Origin: Juglans regia
Lineage: Eukaryota; Streptophyta; Magnoliopsida; Fagales; Juglandaceae
DNA: 64,000 nt
NCBI RefSeq assembly: GCF_001411555.2
Contig: NC_049901.1
Coordinates: forward strand, 39,588,964-39,652,963
Direction of reading: 5' to 3'
The notes under the pieces are model-generated. The model was not told the origin of the DNA and made no database searches. It saw only the letters and a list, made by a program, of their open reading frames with translations. Shown one piece after another: positions 46,651 to 58,237 of this stretch (positions are counted from its first letter, which is position 1; each line of letters opens with the position of its first letter). Made by a program: the position numbers and the translations under genes.

Positions 46651-48111
46651 TGAGAGTGGTACTAACATTTTCCTATTATGTTTTGTCAATTTCTCGTGAG
46701 TTCTCAGTTATTGCTTTCAAAGTAAACGATGCGGATTTTTCCACGTCAACATTTTGTCACTTTGAAATTCAATTGTGTCTTTTTATATTTACCACACAAA
46801 AATCTTTTGCAATTCTTCTATTCATGGGTCGTGTAAAGTGTAGGATTCAATATTTAAGGGTTATGATGTAATTTCGTAGGTGCCTGAAACCCAACTCGAA
46901 GAGTCACCAACTGTAGCTCGTCTTTTAACTTGGGTGGATGTAATTTAAGAATAGCCCAATGAAAGTCATGCCAATAATTGAAATTGGTTTTTTTGTCATT
47001 GTCCTATGCCTTAATCAAAATGTGTGAAACATTTTAAATGACATGATATGATGTGTGCCTTTTTCACTTGAGATTAGGCCTCTCCCCAATCCCTAACCCT
47101 TGAATGAAAAAGGTGGCTCTCGATATTTTCCTTTTTAAAGTGCACTATTATGTCTTTTTATGTGTTCATACTTCATGTTTTATTGTCATTTTCCTTAGTC
47201 TAGTCATCAATTCTTCTCAATAACATATTTTAAAAAAATAAAAATAAAAAATAAATCTCGATACTTGAGAAGAGGTTGAAATTTCCCAACAAACATTCAT
47301 TTACAACAAATATGGCACGAAAATGGGAAAAAAAAGGTTATCGGATAAAATAAAATAAAAAAATGTTCCCCGCCAATTCCCTGCAAAGAAAGCATTGTCT
47401 TAAATGATGGTTTTTTTACCGTCCACTAGACCAATTATGGTGTCATCTCTAAAGATAGTGGTCGATTGTGGTGGATAATGATAGGCTTACTACTAATTCT
47501 TATAATTCATCTACTACTCATTTTATTTTTTACTTAATGGTTAAGGAAGTAACTATTAGTGAAGTTGTATATTTTTTAAATTTAAAGATGTTAAAAAAAT
47601 AATTAAAATAAAATTTCAAATACACTATCATTATACTTACAACCATCCTCATCTATCTTACACAGTAAAAGCAAAATGTGATTTAAAATTATGATTCCAA
47701 ATGTCACTTTACTCCTATCATTTGGCTCTCATTGCTTAAATAAGATTGTATTTTTTTTTTGTATTTTTTTTTTATAATATTCAGAGCCTTTTTCTCTTTC
47801 AATGGGGGTGCCAAGTGCCATTGAAACACTCGTAGAAGAATGAGAAGTATAGAAAAATTATAACTTTGATGATTGGCTCACTCGTTGACCAACTTATAAC
47901 AAACCCAAAAAGGTATTTTCCTATTAAAGATATGGAGTGATTCATATTAAAGGTATATTCTACTTCATATGGAGTGATTCATATTAAAGATCTGCTCCTT
48001 AGCCGCATAGCAAACTTAGTGGATCACGTTACGAGTATTTGTGCTTTATTATATAATCTAAAAGTATGAACGACATGATATTCTTATAATGAGATACTAG
48101 TTATAAAAAAG

Positions 48112-48290
48112 AATAATTTTATATATAATCGTGAAGTATGTAAACGTCGCGTAATCTTTTTGAAAAAAAATTGGGTATATTATTAAAAAATTAATTTTTT
48201 TTTTCATGTGAATCTCATATTTTATTCACTTTTTTTAAAATGATTACGTGATGATTATATAATTCACGATTGTAAATATATTTTTTTTAT
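48112..48290. mobile_element. MITE, TCGTGA-type family, second copy
   Basis: Starts ATAATCGTGAAGTATGTAAA with CGTCGCGTAATC. The right arm has GATTACGTGATGATTATATA and ATTCACGATTGTAAATATA. The centre has TTATTAAAAAATTAATTTTT exactly as at 31983-32153. Confidence 0.8.
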
Positions 48291-48571
48291 AAAAAATTAT
48301 TATATAAGTAGTCATTTTTAATAATATATTATTTTATGATAAGATGATATGAGAGTACAGCATATCAATATTTTTGTTGATAATCACCATACCTTTTAGG
48401 ATGGAATTGCGTATAATTATAACATGCTTACTATATGTAGTCATCTTGTTGTTGAGCTTTCATATCCTATTGGTTTAGGGTTTGTCCGTGAGCACAATTA
48501 TTTTTAGATATTTTCAAACTATTTCACAAATTATTCACTATTGTGGACCCTTAACCTATTTAATTTGTGGG

Positions 48572-48812
48572 ATAATGCTAGGGTGCACACTAAATATGCA
48601 TCTCAAATATACACACCAGTACAAATAATTTTTTTTTCTTTTAAATATTTTTTAAAACATCTTTAACTATTAAAAAAATTAAAAATATATATAAATTTAC
48701 TAATAATCACTTCTTTAAACTTTTAAGAAAACAAATTTAAAAAAAATAAAACACATGAGTAAGCATATTTAGTGAGGGCACATTTAGGAATCATACTCTA
48801 TTTTCCTTAATT
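48572..48812. mobile_element. MITE with ATAATGCTAGGGTGCA terminus
   Basis: The left end GATAATGCTAGGGTGCACAC, then TAAATATGC, is partly inverted at the right end (GCATATTTAGTGAGGGCACA, then TTTAGGAATCAT). The centre is AT-rich. The outer sequence resembles the termini of the MITE at 4768-4950. Confidence 0.6.
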
Positions 48813-49002
48813 TGTTGTAGCAATAGCAATAGGAAATAAAAACAAAAACAAAACAAAAAACAAAACAAAACCCATTATGAGCTCTTTAGGTAAGAGACTT
48901 TTGTCTATTCTCTTTGTTAATCTATTTTCTGTCATGATATTCTCCGGAGATTAGAGTTAAGATTATTTTAACTAGTCTCGAGAAAATGTAACAGGCAACT
49001 TT

Positions 49003-50336
49003 AGGTTTCATTTGAAATTTAAATCTATCTCAATTTATCTCAATTTATTATTATAATTTTTTAAATTTTAATATAAAATATAATAAATAATTTAATTTTT
49101 TTAAATTTTAAAATAATAATAATATTAAAAAATAATATTTTATTATTTAAATTTAATTTAATTTAATATCTAAACGCAGTCATAATCTTTATGACCAATT
49201 GACCATAAATACAAAACAAAAGAAAACTTGAGAAAAGCAATTATGACACTAAGGGTAGGTTTGGGGGGTAAGATGAAAATTTTGTCTTTTGTTTTGAAGT
49301 TTAAAATATTAACTTTTAATATTATTATTATTTTGGGATTTGAAAAATGTGTATTGAGATTTGAAAAAATTGAATTGTTTATTATATTTTGTATGGGGAT
49401 TTGAAAAATGTGTAATGATGAGATGAGAATTTTATGTTTGATTTGAGGTCCCAAACTTGCCCTAAGATTATGTTTGAAAGTTGAAATATCTTAAATAATT
49501 TAAAATAAGTTATAAATAATAATATTTTGTAAGTTTATATTTAAATATATAAAATCAGTTGAGATGAATTTTAATTTTTTTATATCAAAATTTTGTTATA
49601 AAAAAAAAAAAAATGGAAGCAGAGTCGGTTAGTTAAAGCACAATGGGTAAACAGGTGGGAGTGGGTCCAAAGGAAGGGAAAAAAACGGCTTTACGCATGC
49701 CAGACATTTGTCCTCCCAACTCTGTTCATATCCATCCGCATTTTTCTTCTTCTTTCAATGCTACCGCATGCATAAAACCTCCACCACAAAACGCCAGACA
49801 ACATGACAACCCCCCACCAAAACTAATCCCCCCCCATCAACACATCCAACGGCTGATCTTCTCTCATTGCCATCTTAAATAAGAAAAATGCTGATCATTT
49901 TAATTTTTCTATTTTAATCATTATTTTGTCATCATTTCAAATCTTATAAATAAATAGTCTCTGTAAATATGTAAATAAAAGACTTCACATTCACATTCTT
50001 TATGTGTAAATATTTAATTTAAAAAAATTAAAAATTTATTTTAAAAAAATATTTTCTCGTCATTGATATAAAGAGTTCATCATCCACACCAACTAGACAA
50101 CTATTACGTAAAAATTTAGCTCGTTAGGATACCGAAACTATTTCAACTCATTTATTATTATCTTATCATTATAATTTTTTTAAAATTTTTATATAAAATA
50201 TAATAAATAATTTAATTTTTTTAAATTTTAAAATAATAATAATATTAAAAAATAATATTCTAATAATATTTTATTCAATTAATCTAAAATTATCTCATTT
50301 TATCTCATCTAATTTTATTATTCAAACGAACTTAGT
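49003..50336. mobile_element. Cluster of three TGAGATGAGATG-family MITE copies
   Basis: Copies at about 49003-49180 and 50117-50336 run in the reverse sense (TTTATTATTATAATTTTTTA, AAATAATAATAATATTAAAA). The copy at about 49252-49465 runs forward (TAGGTTTGGGG ... TGATGAGATGAGAATTTTAT). Two of them share TTAATTTTTTTAAATTTTAA almost exactly, which suggests recent spread or local copying. Confidence 0.65.
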
Positions 50337-50522
50337 AAGTAATTAAAATATCCTATACTTTTAGGTTGAATATTATATATACATTGAAATAAGACAATAA
50401 AGAGTAGAAAAAAAATTAAATTAAAAAAAAATAAGCAAATTTCTTTTATTTAATTTTATCTTCATTAAAATTAGATAATTTCATAGTAAAATGGAGAGTG
50501 TCACTCTCTGGCCACTTCCCTC

Positions 50523-50528
50523 CACGTG
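50523..50528 (+). promoter_or_regulatory. G-box in the promoter of the lysine-rich protein gene
   Basis: TCCACGTGACGAGCG lies about 540 bp before the start codon at the point where the sequence changes from AT-rich spacer to balanced promoter-like DNA. A (GA)n tract at 50646-50660 and a tiny eight-codon upstream frame at 50707-50733 follow, in the presumed leader. Confidence 0.35.
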
Positions 50529-51063
50529 ACGAGCGCCTAGACGCCACGGCGAAACGAAACGATCGATTAGACGGACATACACACCCCAGCAGCCTCACAG
50601 TCTCTGTCCGTCTGTCGACATTGCAAAATTAAAACAATAATAAAAAGAGAGAGAGAGAGCGATCCATCGAGTCTTCACAACGCAGGCCGCCTCCTCGTTC
50701 ACACTCATGAGCGAAGTTATCTTGGGGGAGTAAAATCTCCATCTCCACGACTGTGATTACGCGTTCTGACTCTGTTGTCCTGTTTTCCCCGCATCGTCGT
50801 CTCCATCTACCTATTCATTTCTTTCTTTCTTTCTTTTTGGAGAAATCTTGAAGCTGATATTCCTCAGAAAACCCTAATCCGTTTCTCGAAGAATTTATAC
50901 TTTTTCCCCATTTTCTCCCTCTCTCAAATAGCTCTACATTATCATCGGCTCTTAAATATATAATACAAAACTGTAGTGTAATTCTGGAAACCAAATCCAA
51001 AAAAGGAAAAAGAGGTTATTGTTTGGTTACGCGGCTGAGGCTATTACCGAAGCGGATTAGAAA

Positions 51064-54000
51064 ATGGTGGGAGGAGCGAGCAGGAGGGACGAATCGCTGG
51101 TCATAAACAGCTCGAACGTGTTCGCCGCGCTCGGGAGCTTGAAGAAGAAGAAGAAGAAGCCATCCGAGAAGGAACATACGGGTTCTTCCACCGGTAAAAG
51201 CGCGACGTCGAATAAGCTCGCGGGGAAGGAGAAGGAGAAGGAGGAGGAGGTGTTCTGGGCCCCGGCGAAGCTGACGGTGAAGTCGTGGGCTGATGTCGAC
51301 GATGATGATGACGACGATTACTACGCGACCACGGCACCGCCCGAATCGGTCTGGAGCGCTGCCGCTGATTCCAAGGTTGTGAAGGAGAGCGACGCCGAGC
51401 ATGCGGAGGAGGTAAAATCCTTTGAGCTTGAAAACCTTTAAAAAAATAAAATTAATGATCTGGTTTTTGAATGCTAGTTTTCTTCTTTTCGGTTCATGTT
51501 GTTGAGTGTTATTAAGTTTGTTATACACGCGTAAACACTGGAATACATGCATGCAATTTCTTATGTAATTTGTGCTGAGTGCATCGCTGTGCTGAATACT
51601 CTGAAATGCTAATTTGTTATTTTCCATTTTTGGTTATGTTTAATGGTAATTATAGTATCCTGAAGAAGACGATACGGAGGGGGATGTTTGTTAATACTTT
51701 ACTTCAATTTATTGTTTGAATTATGTTGATTGTGCATTTCTGAGGTGGGTTTTTGTGCTGTATGGCCTGATGATTTTACATTTTTTAAGTCGTACATATT
51801 GTGCAATTTTAAATGCATGTTCTCTTCATTTTGCCTAATGAATGAATTGGGTAATGTTGATGTTGGGACTACATGCTAAGGATCGAGCTTTAGGTGAACC
51901 AAGACAAATAATTAAGGTAAAAACATGATGTCACATAACCCCTAGGGGTTGGCTCAAGTGGTAAAGGCCTTGGGCTTGGGGGTATGCTCCCCCAAGTCTA
52001 AGGTTCAAATCCCCTTGGGTGCAAATAATCTCTAGGGGCTATCGGTGGGAGATTTTTCCCATAAATTACCTGAGGTGCACTTGCAAGAAACTCCTTGTTA
52101 TGATGCCGGAATAAAGAGGAGAACCCTAAGCTAAAGTGAAGACAAGAAGCATCGAACTGAAGTGAACTGGAACTAAGTTGAAGTAAGGGCAGTGGATGGC
52201 GTCGTTTGCAATCAAGATAGAGTGGGTTGCTAATTACGGGACGCAACGTTTTGGCATTTATAAGCCAAAACGGTGCGTTCAGCTTTAAGGAAATGTTAGT
52301 TTTATTTTTGTTATATGCAGCATGTGTTAGCTTTAAGAAAGGGTCAGTTTTTATTTACATTGTAAGATGCAGCTTTTTGGGTTATGACCAAAACGGTGCG
52401 TCCTGTCAGTCACAGTGAATAGCTGGTAACATTAGTTTTGCCTGCAAAGTTTGTTAGACCTTGGGGTATTTGGAGAGAAGGACGGAATGTGAGTGGGGCA
52501 TTCTGGACGTTGGGAAATTCATAGCTGTAGTTGTTGCAGGAGGAAGGGACTACCTCGAATGAGTTCCAACGTATCAATCCAATATCAATGCATTTATTCA
52601 GATTCTTCTTTGTTGCTTCCATTTTATCAAACACCTGTAATGCACATGAATATTAGAGCATTGCCGCAACATTTCATTTCCATCCATCTCTTCCATCGTT
52701 CATTACAGTAAGAAATATAGTGAGAAATTATCAAGGGTTCTAACACTCCCTGCCGAGAGCCTGTGCACCTCCGGGATTAGTCAGGGTGTTTTTCCCGGAC
52801 ACCCGGTGCCAATTTTAAAAAAAAACATGATGTCTGTTGGATGACTTTGATTTTAATATTCAATCAGTCGGTTCATTTTAATAAATAAAAAATTAGATTG
52901 ATATGCAACTTCTTTCTCTTTTTTTCGTAATAAAAAAAGACTTGTATTTGTGAATTGTGGATTACTAACTGTGGCATGGTGATGTTTGCTCTGGAGTTCT
53001 GGAATCTGAAGGATCTTGGTTGGATTGTGGGGGGATGGTAGCATTATGTTTGGTTTGTTCAGTCATTTGGTCGCTTAGTTTTGCAACAAAGAATTTTGAT
53101 CCTTTGAAGTGCATGCCTATTGGTCCCCTGCATAAAGGATTGCATGTTACTCTGTCCTGGCTTGCTCATGTTTAATGATAGCATCTTGGTTAAGTTGCAA
53201 ATGTTTCTTGTAGCATATGGAGAGCCATTTAATCTTGTGTTTGTTGTTGCTTTGAGATATTTAGGAATAGATTATTCTTATCTTCTTTCTAGTCTATTAG
53301 AATGTAATTAGGTGCCTCTCTTAGTATATTTCCTGTGTACTTGGGCACTGCCTAATTTCATTCACATCAATAAAAATTATTACTTATCAAAAAAATTTAG
53401 GAATAGATTACTTCTATGCAATCATTGTGAATAACGGAAGTGGTAGATGCCATTTGACTTTCCAGGATCTATGGACTATGCATAATTTTTGTTAATTTAA
53501 CAAGCATTGGTGGTGGCGGCTAATAATGAAAGATGTGGCCAATGGGCCTTGAGCAACCATAAATATTTTCTTTGTCATCACCTTTGAATTTTTAAGATAA
53601 TGTAACATTATGTATAAGTATGAATAATGGACATAAAATGTAATATAGCTTATAGAAGTCCAAGGATTGTATAGTTTGTATTAATTCAACATGTGTTGAT
53701 GGTGGCAGCTACAAAGGAGCACATGGCCTGCTGATTCATACATTTACTTTTGTCGTGTTGATGACAGAGCAACTTTGTCGGAATAGATCTGCATTACGTA
53801 ATGCTCCCTTTTATGGTGTATCTCTGAAGTTTGTACTTTTCACTTTTGTTGTGTCTCAAGTTGGTAACTTATTAGTTGCTATGGATATAAATTTGGACTT
53901 GCGCTTTGTTATGTAAACATCTGGATGACTGTAAATGATACAGCCTTGCAAGAATCTTAGATGATGGGCTTATACTGATGACACCCAATGCACATTTTTT

Positions 54001-56461
54001 ATCCTAAGAAATGTTCATGGACCGCCAAATTGGGTGGGAATTTGACCTAAGACAATCAGTTTGCATTGGCAACAATGTTGGCTGAGCATTTTATGAAACC
54101 TGTAGCAACTAAAACTCGGTCTTTGGTAAAAGTATAACAGGTATTAAAGGTTTTGTTAGAAGAATGTTGCTAGAAATAGTCCAATGTATGAGATATAAAT
54201 ATGATGGAAAGTATTAATGTTGAGGAGGTCAGCATTTGATTTCTTGTAGAAATTGCTATTTCTTGTGCCTGATCTTAGTGCCATAGTGGAAACTGGAAAG
54301 ATCTTAGTCAGTTCATGTAATCACAAACTACGTGCCTGGCATGGATAAAATCAGGGTCAAACTGTAAACAACCACTTTTCCAAGTTTATTATAGAGGGTA
54401 TGTTGCTAAGATTTTTTTTTGGTATTCATAACATTGAAGGAATTTTATTTTATACTAGGAAAAAATAGAAATAGGTATCTTATTAAAGATTACAGATGGG
54501 AAATAGATAAGAGAAAAAAAGCAAGAAAGGAAGGAAACTCTGTCATTAATTTCTGAAAGCAGTAGAAAGTACTCCTAGCTGACCCAATATGGTGGCCTAA
54601 TAAGATGTGAAACTAATCTAGCAAAAATAATCAAATTAAATAGCAACAAAAACGATAGAAGGGAAATACCTTATTCATAAAAAAAGAAGGCAGGAGCAAA
54701 ATGACTGGGCGTTCGAAGACAGAGAGCGTTCATTGGAGGAGATTAGACTACTGTTTGTTAGAACTCTGTTTCTCTGGGCTAAAGCTTTAGATTTCAATAG
54801 CCTAGATTTTCATGATTTTCTTAATTCTATTTCTTCTTCTTAAATAGGTTTTATCTCTTGTATACCCCCTGTGTACCTAGGCTAAGCCTATTCTTATTAA
54901 TATGATGTTATAGTTTACCTATCCAAAAAAAAAAGGAAATACCTATGATAAGAATGAAAACATCAATGACACACTTTAACCAAGTAATGGAGACCACAGT
55001 TCCAGGAGGAAGGAAGGAGTTGCTCTTTTCTAGGAGTTTTGTTCTTGTATTTTGCATTTCGCATTCATTTGTTTCTTTGCATTTATCAACTAGAGTTATT
55101 ATCTTTCTGCCTTAGGTGTAGGTTGCCTAATTGTGGTATTTTATTTATTTGATAAGTTATGTATCATTGCTCCCCTAGTTAGCTTTAATGATTCTTGGAT
55201 TTACTAATTTGCTAATATCTGATTCCAGGAAAGTGAAAGTGAGGAAGAAGGCCTTGATGAATTTGATGATGATGTTGAGGAAGAACATGAAATTGAACCG
55301 GAGGCACCAGTAGAAGCTGAGACTGTTATTAAGATTCCTCCTGAAGCTTCTTTGGCTCCTAAAGATACTGAAAGGCAGCTATCAAAGAAGGAACTGAAGA
55401 AGAAAGGGCTTGAAGAACTTGAAGCTGCTCTTGCTGAATTAGGATATACCAACAAAGAGACCAGTGGCCAAGATGGAACCCATGGTAATAATTTAGTACC
55501 TAATTCATGCGTTGGCTTAGCATTCGGTCCTCTCTTCTGGAAAATAAAAATGCTTAGGGTGATTCTTTAGAAGTCTATAAAGTTTATGCTGTGGAATGGT
55601 TTTATTAGCTTCCCATATTTGAATGTTTTCCTTTTAAGTTAAGAAATTCTGAATGATGAGACATCAGTTGTTATTTTAGTAAATTAGTATTCATACATCA
55701 TGTCCTTCACTTAGAATTTTCTTATGCGATTTTGTAATATTTAGGTTCTCACTGATAATTTTAGTGCAGGAGGTAACTTTTAGATTGTAGCATTTAGTAT
55801 TATAAATAGTTCAGAAGTAGGACACGAACCAGTAATAATTTGGCCTCAAAAATATGGAGATGGATCCCAGTTGGCCAGTTTTGCCATGGACTTGAATACA
55901 TTCCTTTGGCTTATAATTATCTTTTGCTAGAAATGCTAATGATCGATTGTTCTACTGTTCTGTCTCTAGTAACATTTAATTGACTTGCTTCATAGATTTA
56001 GTTCGTTATTTTTCTTTGCCTGGGTACCTGATGGGTTTTCTTACATAAAATGATTTCTCGACCTTATTCTTGTAGGTGGTGAACAAGAGAAGAAAGTAGA
56101 GAATCTAAATGGAGAGGTAGAAAAGAAGGCAAATGTTACAGGGGAGAGCAAAAGTGCGAAAAAGAAGAAAAAGAAGGATAAATCTTCAAAGGAGCCAAAA
56201 GAATCCCAAGACCAGCCTCAGGGTGCTGATGCTGAAGATGCAACAGAAGAAGCTGCTGGGAGTGAAAAGGTAGAAGATACATCTTCTATTGATGTTAAGG
56301 AGCGGCTAAAAAAAGTTGCATCTATGAAGAAGAAAAAATCAAGCAGAGAGATGGATGCTGCTGCCCGAGCCGCAGCTAGTGAGGCTGCTGCAAGGAGTGC
56401 AAAGCTTGCTGCTGCAAAGAAAAAAGAGAAAAATTACTATAATCAGCAGCCAATGCGGTGA
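51064..56461 (+). CDS. Lysine- and acid-rich protein of unknown function, probably nuclear
   Basis: Three exons, 51064-51411, 55229-55484 and 56076-56461, give 329 residues with GT-AG introns. I do not recognise a named domain. Visible in order: a short N-terminus with INSSNVFAALGSL and a KKKKKK run; VFWAPAKLTVKSWADVD followed by seven Asp; an acidic segment (ESESEEEGLDEFDDDVEEE); LSKKELKKKGLEELEAALAE with a helical look; a basic stretch (SAKKKKKKDKSSKEPKES); and a C-terminus VKERLKKVASMKKKKSSR, Ala-rich helix, and NYYNQQPMR at the end. Alternating basic and acidic blocks suggest a nuclear or nucleolar, nucleic-acid- or chromatin-associated protein, which is only an inference. The start ATG follows a purine (AAAATGG) at the beginning of the conserved-looking block. 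Intron 1 (3.8 kb) carries several retroelement insertions. Confidence 0.8.
51933..52820 (+). mobile_element. tRNA-derived SINE (about 233 bp net) interrupted by a solo LTR
   Basis: AAAAACATGATGTC flanks the insertion on both sides (51919-51932 and 52821-52834), a 14-bp target duplication. The head has box A TGGCTCAAGTGG (51950-51961) and box B GGTTCAAATCC (52002-52012). The 3' part GGGATTAGTCAGGGTGTTTT, then CCCGGACACCCGGTGCCAAT, precedes the oligo(A). The body is split between GAAACTCCT and CTCCCTGCCGAG by a 650-bp LTR. It lies in intron 1 of the lysine-rich protein gene, in the same orientation. Confidence 0.9.
52096..52745. mobile_element. Solo LTR, 650 bp, inserted in the SINE
   Basis: Starts TGTTATGATGCC and ends GGTTCTAACA (TGTTA...TAACA). 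It is flanked by CTCCT (52091-52095) and CTCCC (52746-52750), a 5-bp target duplication with one change. No internal region or second LTR remains, so recombination between two LTRs is the likely origin. TGTTA/TAACA ends fit a Ty1/copia-type element, but superfamily is not proven. Confidence 0.85.
53275..53394 (+). mobile_element. Very short 5'-truncated LINE with 16-bp target duplication
   Basis: ATTTAGGAATAGATTA occurs at 53259-53274 and again at 53395-53410. The 120 bp between ends TCAATAAAAATTATTACTTA and TCAAAAAAA, the plant LINE tail, preceded by GTGTACTTGGGCACTGCCTA. Only the 3' UTR of the LINE was copied. Confidence 0.9.
54672..54934 (+). mobile_element. 5'-truncated LINE with ORF2 C-terminus and 10-bp target duplication
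   Basis: GGAAATACCT flanks it at 54662-54671 and 54935-54944. A frame reads WAFEDRERSLEEIRLLFVRT, then LFLWAKALDFNS, ending with SSS and a stop at about 54843. This is the usual C-terminus of plant L1-type ORF2. A short 3' UTR (TACCCCCTGTGTACCTAGGC ... TTATTAATATGATG) and A-tail follow. Same orientation as the host intron. Confidence 0.9.
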
Positions 56462-58237
56462 GTGGGTGAGATCCTTTGTTTTTTGTAATCCCTTTTTCTT
56501 TCTCATATATGAACATGTACTCTTGTTCATTTCGCGAACACAAAATAAACAATGGGAACTGGTTTTGTGAAGTTGAGTTATATAAAGATACTTTCAGTTT
56601 TACTTCAGGGAAAAGATGTGTGGTTCTTTATAAAATCTTCTGTTGTCCTCATTGCCGTTTCTTGTGCAATATCTCATGGGTACGAGGTTATCAACCAGTC
56701 TTGAATGATTGTTGTTGTAGTATCGATTTCAAGTTGGCGAGGAAGGTATTTTTCTCCCAAGAGTCGAGATTCGAGAAGGGTAAAAAGGGGTAGGTAGGAA
56801 GTCTGCTTAGAGTTGCGGTGGGGAAGGGAGAGTAGGAATTTTCTCCAAATGTGGAGAAAAAAACAAAATGGTATAGAACATGGCAATAAACCTTGCATGG
56901 ACAGACCCCATTTATCTGCGTGTGTTATTCTTGGGGATTACAATGGATGCTGAGGCAGCCATTTCTAGCCACTGAATGGTAGCCAGGTGGAGGTTGGTGG
57001 CTGCCGGAAGCAGCAAGCCAGTCGTGATGGTATGATCCATCAGAAGGAGAACGAGTGAGGTTGGCTCTCTCCGACTTATCAGTGTATGTATATTGAAAGA
57101 AAGAGATGGTCTTGTAATTTTGGATGAAAAATGGGGGAGGTAATAGAATTTGTTAGATTTCACCAAGGATTTAACGAAAAGGTTCCATTATGTTACAAGT
57201 CTGGCATGCATGCAAGGGATAAATTTTGGAATTAAAATAGGAAAAATTATCTCAAAATCTGAAATCATAAAAAAATATAAATAAAAATAAAGAAACGTGA
57301 AAAAAATAAGAAAAAGGTAAACAGAAAAAGTCAAAAAATTAAAAACAAGTTAAACATAGGGAAATGAATTTCCAAACAGATGCCCAAAAAAAAGGCTAAA
57401 ACAAAAAAATAAATAAATAAGATAAAACAAAAAAATAAAAAATAATATTAAAAAAGATTAAAAAAATGTTGGGTGAGGGGATCGCCACCGCGCCACCCAT
57501 CTGTGAGGGAACCCAGCCCCCTCCGAGCAATGTTGGGCACAGTTGGGATCCTTCCTTACCTCCATGGGCTGGGGGTGATGGAGGGGCTCCTCCTCCCACT
57601 ACTCCACTCCCCGCCCACCAGTCTGCAGGGTTGGTGTGTTAGGCGGAAACCACTCCATAATTATTTTTTTTTCAAAGGTTGTCTGTCTATTATTATTCAT
57701 GTGGCATATCATGCCAATAACTTTATCAAGATTTTAATAGAAATGTGGCAGTATTTTTGCTAAATATTAAACCTAAGAATTAGAAGTTTAAAACGAAAGT
57801 TTTTGATAACTGAAGGACCTTTTAAAGGTAAAGTAATCTTTAATGAAATAGAAGTGTTTTTGGTAAGTCATAGCACCTGAGTGGTTGGACCTGGGAATTC
57901 AGCCATGATGCACTCATGGAAAAGATTAGAATAATTTGGTGAACGTGCGAAGAGAATTGAAGTGAAAAAGAATATAATGCAGCTGGAGGCAGGACGCAGG
58001 AGACAGTAATATGACAAAAGGAAAGCAAGATATTATCAAAGAAAATCAGCATGACAGATTAATCAAAATGTATATTTCCTGATCATGAATGATATCACCA
58101 CCAACTGTTCCACACCAATCTAGTTTTATAATGCTCATCCATTTAGCCCCAGCAGCATCTTTGTATGTCAAATTGAGAATCCTTCTTCTACAAATTCCAA
58201 TACTTGGCATGAGACCCTCTCAACACAGCTCTCTCTC
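56462..58237. other. 3' UTR of the lysine-rich gene and intergenic DNA
   Basis: The 3' UTR probably reaches about 56900. 57230-57470 is A-rich. 57470-57650 is a C/G-rich block without a useful frame and may be a transposon fragment. 57850-58237 is the upstream region of the BAHD gene; no convincing TATA box was identified. Confidence 0.45.

Larger units (their letters stand above)
45429..50500. other. AT-rich intergenic DNA dense in MITEs, no gene recognised
   Basis: Besides the MITE copies listed separately, the stretch holds single-copy AT-rich sequence. Open frames at 46632-46871, 49170-49454 and 49643-49882 carry no recognised domain. 49610-49880 is less AT-rich and might be a relic of a gene or element, but I cannot name it. 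Confidence 0.5.

Noticed and set aside
49643..49882. 79-codon Pro/His-rich frame
   Set aside because: Composition follows a C-rich stretch; no motif or context supports a gene.
51950..52012. Possible tRNA gene from box A and box B
   Set aside because: The boxes belong to a SINE with target duplications and 3' body; no complete cloverleaf or acceptor stem is present.
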